NCBI RefSeq assembly: GCF_001542625.1
Contig: NZ_CP016279.1
Span: 6,014,001 to 6,078,000, forward strand
Length of the DNA stretch: 64,000 nt
Direction of reading: 5' to 3'
Origin: Streptomyces griseochromogenes
Lineage (GTDB): Bacteria > Actinomycetota > Actinomycetes > Streptomycetales > Streptomycetaceae
The notes under the pieces are model-generated. The model ran no database searches. It was not told the DNA's origin and was given only the letters and a program-made list of their open reading frames with translations. The translations under genes and the position numbers were made by a program. Position 1 is the first letter of the stretch, and every line of letters begins with the position of its first letter. Of this stretch, positions 59,809 through 64,000 are shown one piece after another.

Positions 59809-60807
59809 ATGACTCGCATCGCCATCAACGGATTCGGCCGCATCGGACGCAATGTGCTGCGCGCACTGCTCGAACGCGACAGCGCCCTGGAGGTCGTGGC
59901 CGTCAACGACCTCACGGAGCCCGCCACTCTCGCGCGCCTGCTCGCCTACGACACGACGGCCGGGCGGCTCGGCCGGCCGGTGACCGTCGACGGGAACGCC
60001 CTCGTCGTCGACGGCCGTCGCATCACGGTGCTCGCCGAGCGCGAACCGGCGCGGCTGCCGTGGGCCGAACTCGGGGTGGACATCGTGCTGGAGGCGACCG
60101 GCCGCTTCACATCGGCCGGGGCCGCCCGCGCCCACCTCGACGCGGGCGCCCAGAAGGTGCTCGTCAGCGCACCGTCGGACGGCGCCGACGTCACCCTCGC
60201 CTTCGGGGTGAACACCGACGCGTACGACCCGGCCCTGCACACGATCGTCTCGAACGCCTCCTGCACGACCAACGCGCTTGCGCCGCTGGCGGCGGTGCTC
60301 GACGAACTCGCCGGCATCGAGCACGGTTTCATGACGACGGTGCACGCCTACACGCAGGAGCAGAACTTGCAGGACGGCCCGCACCGCGACGCCCGCCGGG
60401 CTCGCGCGGCCGCCGTCAACATCGTCCCGACCACGACAGGGGCCGCCAAGGCCATCGGTCTCGTGCTGCCGAACCTCGACGGCAAGCTGTCGGGGGACTC
60501 GATCCGGGTGCCGGTTCCGGTGGGCTCGATCGTCGAACTCAACACGACCGTCAGCCGTGACGTGACGCGCGAGGACGTGCTGGCCGCGTACCGCGCCGCG
60601 GCCCAGGGGCCGCTCGCCGGCATCCTCGAATACTCGGACGACCCGCTCGTGTCGTCCGACATCACGGGCAACCCCGCCTCGTCCGTCTTCGACTCCGCCC
60701 TCACCCGGGTCGACGGCCGCCACATCAAGGTGGTCGCCTGGTACGACAACGAGTGGGGCTTCTCCCACCGCGTGATCGACACCCTCGAACTGCTCTCCGC
60801 CCACTGA
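59809..60807 (+). CDS. gap: Glyceraldehyde-3-phosphate dehydrogenase (type I)
   Basis: A 332-residue NAD-dependent GAPDH. The Rossmann start is TRIAINGFGRIGRNVLRALLE. The catalytic Cys is in SNASCTTNALAPLAAVLDE, followed by HAYTQEQNLQDGPHRDARRARAAAVNIVPTTTGAAKA and VVAWYDNEWGFSHR. It acts in glycolysis and gluconeogenesis in the cytosol. ATG 59809-59811 begins the canonical N-terminus. Streptomyces often carries more than one gap gene, and this copy, outside an operon with pgk and tpi, is probably an accessory isozyme. Confidence 0.93.
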   Translation: MTRIAINGFGRIGRNVLRALLERDSALEVVAVNDLTEPATLARLLAYDTTAGRLGRPVTVDGNALVVDGRRITVLAEREPARLPWAELGVDIVLEATGRFTSAGAARAHLDAGAQKVLVSAPSDGADVTLAFGVNTDAYDPALHTIVSNASCTTNALAPLAAVLDELAGIEHGFMTTVHAYTQEQNLQDGPHRDARRARAAAVNIVPTTTGAAKAIGLVLPNLDGKLSGDSIRVPVPVGSIVELNTTVSRDVTREDVLAAYRAAAQGPLAGILEYSDDPLVSSDITGNPASSVFDSALTRVDGRHIKVVAWYDNEWGFSHRVIDTLELLSAH

Positions 60808-60876
60808 CATCGCAGGCATGCGTCCTCCTCGTTCTCCCCTTTCGATGTCACGGACGGCGGGGACGACTCGTCTCTG

Positions 60877-61038
60877 ATGTCGGAGAAGCCGGTCTTCCGC
60901 GGTGCCGAGAACGTGGCGCGGATGCTCGCCGCGATCCGCTCGGTGAGCAACCCCGACAAGCTCGCGCATGTGGGTCCCGTGGCGGACGCCTGGGCGATCC
61001 TGCGCGAGACGCAACAGGCTCGCCGGGGCGCGGAGTGA
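60877..61038 (+). CDS. Short ORF of 53 residues, possibly a gene remnant
   Basis: The frame starts MSEKPVFRGAENVARML and ends WAILRETQQARRGAE. It lies in the same frame as the GAPDH gene, 70 bp after its stop. Composition is protein-like (helical, few Arg/Pro runs), but no family is recognised and no ribosome-binding site is seen. It may be the end of a lost gene. Confidence 0.35.
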   Translation: MSEKPVFRGAENVARMLAAIRSVSNPDKLAHVGPVADAWAILRETQQARRGAE

Positions 61039-61080
61039 CCGCAAAAGCCGTGTCCGGTGCGGAAGTCCAGCAGGGGCCGC

Positions 61081-61734
61081 TCACCCGAGGATGAGCGGAA
61101 GGCGGGTGGCGAAATCGCCCAGTGCGGCCTTCTCCGCGTCGGTCGGTGTGCGACGTCCGGTGCCGATCAACAGCGCGTCCTCGTCGGAGAACGAGGCGGG
61201 AAACGGGTGCCCGGCGATCTTCTCCAACGACGCGCGGGCCGCCGCGAGGGTCTCCGCGGGCGGCCCGGCGGCCGACGGCAGATGTGCGATCAGATCGAGG
61301 TGGTGCAGGGTCCATTCGAGCAGGTACGCGCAGAGGTAGTCGCCGGCGGTCAGCACCTCGTCGCGGGTGCTGACGCGGGCGGCGGGATCGGCGAGTTCGG
61401 CGGCACGGCCGGCGGCGGAGCCGACGTCGTCGAGATGGAACCTGAGCAGCCACGGCTCGCCGTACGCGGCGGCCAGCCGAGGGATCAGCGCGTCGAGCGG
61501 GTCGTCGCCGGTCGGGGGTCCGACGAGCTGCCAGTAGGTGACCGCGTCGACGGTCGGTTCGGTTTCGGCGGGCGTGACCAGGGTGATCAGGACGTCCTGG
61601 GCGTCGATGACCAGGTGGCACACCAGGTCCCGCACGAGCCAGCCGGTACAGCCGGACGGCCGCTCGAAGTCCTCGTCGGCGAGATCGGCGACCGCCGTGC
61701 GCAACGCCGTCCAGGAGCGTGAGAAGAGATCCAC
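61081..61734 (-). CDS. Mycothiol-dependent maleylpyruvate isomerase-type (DinB-like) protein
   Basis: A 217-residue four-helix protein of the DinB_2 / mycothiol-dependent maleylpyruvate isomerase superfamily. The metal-ligand region CTGWLVRDLVCHLVIDAQD is near 30-48 and the later CAYLLEWTLHHLDLIAHL supplies the other His ligands. GTG 61734 is the start. Members use mycothiol as cofactor for isomerisation or S-transfer. Substrate unknown. It is transcribed alone. Confidence 0.83.
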   Translation of the reverse strand: MDLFSRSWTALRTAVADLADEDFERPSGCTGWLVRDLVCHLVIDAQDVLITLVTPAETEPTVDAVTYWQLVGPPTGDDPLDALIPRLAAAYGEPWLLRFHLDDVGSAAGRAAELADPAARVSTRDEVLTAGDYLCAYLLEWTLHHLDLIAHLPSAAGPPAETLAAARASLEKIAGHPFPASFSDEDALLIGTGRRTPTDAEKAALGDFATRLPLILG

Positions 61735-61769
61735 CGCGGCACGCTAACGCCGGACGGGAACGGCGGACA

Positions 61770-61880
61770 AGCGTGTTCGGGTGGTCGAAGTGCTGGACGG
61801 GTACGTGCGTGCCCGCCGCGTACAGGCCGGCGCCGTCGGCGGTGAAGGCCAGGGAGACGATCCCGTCACCGCCCCGACGA
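61770..61880 (-). pseudogene. WD40-repeat remnant
   Basis: About 35 codons on the minus strand read GDGIVSLAFTADGAGLYAAGTHVPVQHFDHPNTLVRR, a typical last blade of a Streptomyces WD40 protein. Nothing before or after continues the repeat. The rest of 61735-62043 shows no gene. Confidence 0.55.
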
Positions 61881-62043
61881 GGAGGACTCGGTGCGGGGCG
61901 GACCGACCGTGTATTTCTCCGAGAGCGGTGACCATACCCGCACCGGCGCCCGGATCGACGAGGCGCGCCTGTACCCGAACACGGTTCCACTGAGCCGTCG
62001 GGCCCTGGACGGGGGTGCCGGTGCGGGAGCCGTCGGCGTGGAC

Positions 62044-63675
62044 TCAGAGCTTGGCGCCGAAGTCCTGGGTCCACCACGGGCCGCCCGAGCCTTTGTGGAC
62101 GCCGACCCCGATGTCCTTGAACGAGCAGTTGAGAATGTTGGCGCGGTGGCCGGGGCTGTTCATCCAGGAGTCCATCACGGACTGCGGGGTCTGCTGGCCC
62201 ATCGCGATGTTCTCCCCGTACGTGGACCAGTGATAGCCGGCGGCGGTGATGCGCTGACCCGGGTCGGCGCCGTCCGGGTTGGTGTGGTCGAAGAAGTTCC
62301 GGGCGGCCATGTCGTCGGAGTGGCCCTGCGCGGCCTTGTCCAGCTGGGCGTTCTCGGTCAGCGGGCCACAGCCGGCGGCCGCACGCTCCTTGTTCACCAG
62401 CGCCACCACCTGCGCCACGGTGCCCGCGGGGGCCGGCTGCGGCTGCGGTGCGGCGGACGCGGTCCGCGTCGGCCGGGGGGATCGTACGGGAGCGGACGCG
62501 GTCTTCTTCGCGGGGTGCGGGGTCTTCTTGGCACTCTTGGTCTTCGACGGCGACGGCGACGGCTTCGCGGAGGCGGACGGCGATGTCGCCACGGCACTGG
62601 GTGCGGAGAGGTCCACGACCGGATCGCCGGCGCTCTGTGTGGTGGTCGTGCCCTCCGTCCCGGCTCCGCCGTCCGTTCCGAAGTACCACAGGCCGCCGCC
62701 CGCGACGCAGGCCGCCACCACGGCGCCGCCGACGGCCCGGCGCCGGATGCGCTTGCGCCGCCGGGCTTCGCCCCGGGAGCCCGCCCGGCCGCGCGGAGCC
62801 GCGTGTCCGCCGGCCTGAGCCGCTTCCGCGTGGTCCGCGGACGCGTCAGGCAGGGACGCCGAACCGGCCAGGGCCATCCCGCCCGAGCCGGGCCCCATCT
62901 TCGCCAGCAGCGCCGCCGACACCGGGATCAGCGCCAGTCCGGCCAGCAGTCCCTCCGCGGGCATCAGCCCGCTCCAGAGGCCTGAACAGCGCACGCAGTC
63001 GCGGGCGTGCCGGGCTATTCGCTTGCGCCACAGCGCCGAGGGCCGGCCGTCCCAGGAGGCCAGCACGCCCCGCAGTTCCTCGCACGGCGGCTGCGCGTCG
63101 AGCGCCCGTACCACCACGCGAGCCGCCTCCAGCTGCGCCTTCATCCGCTGCACGCGGACCGCGGTGTGCTGGGGCGACAGCTCCAGGGCCGCAGCGACCT
63201 CACCCCGGGTCAGCTCGCCGGCGCACTCCAGCCACCACAGCGAGAGCAGTCCTCGGTCGTCCGGCTCCAGCCAGCGCGTCGCACTTGCCGTCTCCCTGCG
63301 CTGGCCGGACAGTTGCAGCCGCACCATGGTCAGGTCCACGAAGTCCGCGCCCGGATCCGCGAGTTCCTCGGCTTCCTCCACGGCGGCCGCCGTGAGCTGC
63401 CGGTCCTGCCAGTGCGCCCGGACCTGGTTCATCGCTATCGCCACGAGCCAGGAGCGGAAGCTCTCGGGGGTGCGCAGACCGTCCAGCGCGTCCAGGGCGC
63501 GCAGCATGGTGTCCTGCACCACGTCGTCGACGTCGACCGAGCCGTTCAACGCACGCCCCACGATGTTGTAGACGAGCGGGAGGTACGCACTGACCAGCGC
63601 GTCCTGGGCCCCGGGGTCACCCGCTCGGGCAGCGTTCACCAGTGCCACCGAATCCACCGCGTGCTGTGTGCTCAT
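62044..63675 (-). CDS. ECF sigma factor fused to zinc anti-sigma motif, membrane helix and extracellular CAP domain
   Basis: A 543-residue protein. Sigma region 2 is about 25-95 (DVDDVVQDTMLRALDALDGLRTPESFRSWLVAIAMNQVRAHW) and region 4 about 135-190. Then comes an anti-sigma zinc motif H223-x3-C227-x2-C230 with C198. Hydrophobic segments follow at about 242-260 and 312-332, with a Ser/Thr/Pro/Lys-rich stalk at 340-415. A CAP/SCP domain (about 417-543, VNKERAAAGCGPL, DHTNPDG, YGENIAMGQQT, MNSPGHRANILN) ends it. ATG 63675 has AGGGAAG upstream. It would tether a sigma factor to the membrane with a sensing domain outside. Release by proteolysis is inferred. Confidence 0.88.
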   Translation of the reverse strand: MSTQHAVDSVALVNAARAGDPGAQDALVSAYLPLVYNIVGRALNGSVDVDDVVQDTMLRALDALDGLRTPESFRSWLVAIAMNQVRAHWQDRQLTAAAVEEAEELADPGADFVDLTMVRLQLSGQRRETASATRWLEPDDRGLLSLWWLECAGELTRGEVAAALELSPQHTAVRVQRMKAQLEAARVVVRALDAQPPCEELRGVLASWDGRPSALWRKRIARHARDCVRCSGLWSGLMPAEGLLAGLALIPVSAALLAKMGPGSGGMALAGSASLPDASADHAEAAQAGGHAAPRGRAGSRGEARRRKRIRRRAVGGAVVAACVAGGGLWYFGTDGGAGTEGTTTTQSAGDPVVDLSAPSAVATSPSASAKPSPSPSKTKSAKKTPHPAKKTASAPVRSPRPTRTASAAPQPQPAPAGTVAQVVALVNKERAAAGCGPLTENAQLDKAAQGHSDDMAARNFFDHTNPDGADPGQRITAAGYHWSTYGENIAMGQQTPQSVMDSWMNSPGHRANILNCSFKDIGVGVHKGSGGPWWTQDFGAKL

Positions 63676-63744
63676 CAAAAGCTTCCCTGTCCTCGATGCC
63701 GAACGTTTCTGTCCGATACCTGGGAGACCGCTGGGCGGGCCCCG

Positions 63745-63757
63745 GATAACGGTTATT
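63745..63757. promoter_or_regulatory. Near-palindrome upstream of the sigma factor gene
   Basis: GATAAC-G-GTTATT, a 6+1+6 dyad with one mismatch, 70 bp before the sigma factor start and in an unusually AT-rich patch. It could be an operator or part of the promoter of this gene. Confidence 0.4.
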
Positions 63758-63868
63758 CGGACACTCGTTCCACGTGAGGTTCCTCGCACCGGCCCTGGGA
63801 CCGCAATGGGGGAGATCACAACCGGGGGCGGGAACGGGAAGCCGGCACCGATCCGGCGGTGCCGCGGT

Positions 63869-64000
63869 TCAGGCCCGGGCCCCGCCGTCGACGCGCAGGA
63901 CCGTACCGGTCACGTAGGAGGCGCGGTCGCTCAGGAGCCAGGCGGCGGCCTGGGCGATCTCGTCGGGGGCGGCGGTCCGGCCGAGCGGGATGCTCGCTGT
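63869..64000 (-). CDS. Short-chain dehydrogenase/reductase, C-terminal end (partial)
   Basis: The last 43 codons are in the window, ending at the stop 63869-63871. They read [41 protein letters not shown], the standard SDR ending (GR-x-PDEIA, A-WLLSD-ASYVTG, V-GG). The upstream part, with the cofactor and Ser-Tyr-Lys motifs, lies beyond the right edge, so substrate cannot be suggested. Confidence 0.85.
   Translation of the reverse strand, partial: TASIPLGRTAAPDEIAQAAAWLLSDRASYVTGTVLRVDGGARA

Noticed and set aside
60848..62689. 613-codon minus frame spanning 60.8-62.7 kb
   Set aside because: It overlaps several better genes, and only a ~35-codon WD40 stretch in it is protein-like. The rest is an Arg-rich shadow of the sigma-CAP and DinB-like genes.
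1..64000. tRNA, rRNA or other structured RNA genes, riboswitches
   Set aside because: No cloverleaf, conserved rRNA segment or known riboswitch core was recognised by eye. A covariance-model search would be needed to exclude small ncRNAs.

Overview
This is high-GC actinobacterial DNA and almost certainly Streptomyces. Third codon positions are strongly G/C, GTG and TTG starts are common, mycothiol-dependent enzymes are present, and there is a dense set of TetR, IclR, LysR, HxlR, AsnC and GlxA regulators. No rRNA, tRNA, CRISPR array or intact transposase was seen. The mix of catabolic, regulatory and decayed genes looks like accessory rather than core chromosome. Family names come from reading the protein sequences; no database was searched.

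1-12 kb is a coherent choline / glycine betaine catabolic block: quaternary-amine ABC importer (permease start and ATPase), betaine aldehyde dehydrogenase, choline dehydrogenase, an IclR regulator, and a Rieske oxygenase with its own flavoprotein reductase and Rieske ferredoxin. One-carbon handling genes sit among them: formyl-THF deformylase, a methylene-THF reductase, S-(hydroxymethyl)mycothiol dehydrogenase and an MBL hydrolase. The expected flow is choline to betaine to dimethylglycine plus formaldehyde, with formaldehyde and folate-bound carbon disposed of as formate. A palindrome TTGCG-N5-CGCAA and a 13-bp box recur in front of these genes and probably define the IclR regulon.

12-17 kb holds two TetR genes, an NAD-dependent epimerase with a double operator, and a lactate 2-monooxygenase facing a double-module AsnC regulator. 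17.7-21.4 kb is a run of four plus-strand genes including a DUF2235 hydrolase and a lytic transglycosylase-like protein with no signal peptide. 21.4-29.6 kb has a PAS-GAF-SpoIIE phosphatase, a decapitated TetR remnant, a Cys-rich membrane protein, a NERD-helicase, a glyoxalase-like protein and an alpha/beta hydrolase / TetR pair.

29.6-43.8 kb is regulator-rich and partly decayed: HxlR / Tat-exported MBL pair, a dead aldehyde dehydrogenase facing a fused double IclR protein, a LysR and a TetR that share an operator-like palindrome, two paralogous coiled-coil / basic-linker / winged-helix proteins flanking a GMC oxidoreductase, and a graveyard of MFS, LysR and alcohol dehydrogenase fragments next to five 22-bp tandem repeats. 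An MFS exporter / TetR pair follows.

43.9-50 kb contains the most unusual unit: three tightly coupled PLP enzymes (a Y4yA-type decarboxylase-fold protein, a cysteine-synthase-like enzyme fused to a rhodanese, and a cysteine-desulfurase-like aminotransferase), followed by a methyltransferase. This may be an undescribed amino-acid, sulfur-transfer or metallophore pathway.

50-64 kb has a CPBP protease, a kinase with one active and one degenerate module plus its response regulator, an MMPL transporter, a GlxA regulator behind a dead NmrA-like gene, a GAPDH, a mycothiol-dependent DinB-like protein, a sigma factor fused to a zinc anti-sigma motif and an extracellular CAP domain, and the tail of a short-chain dehydrogenase.
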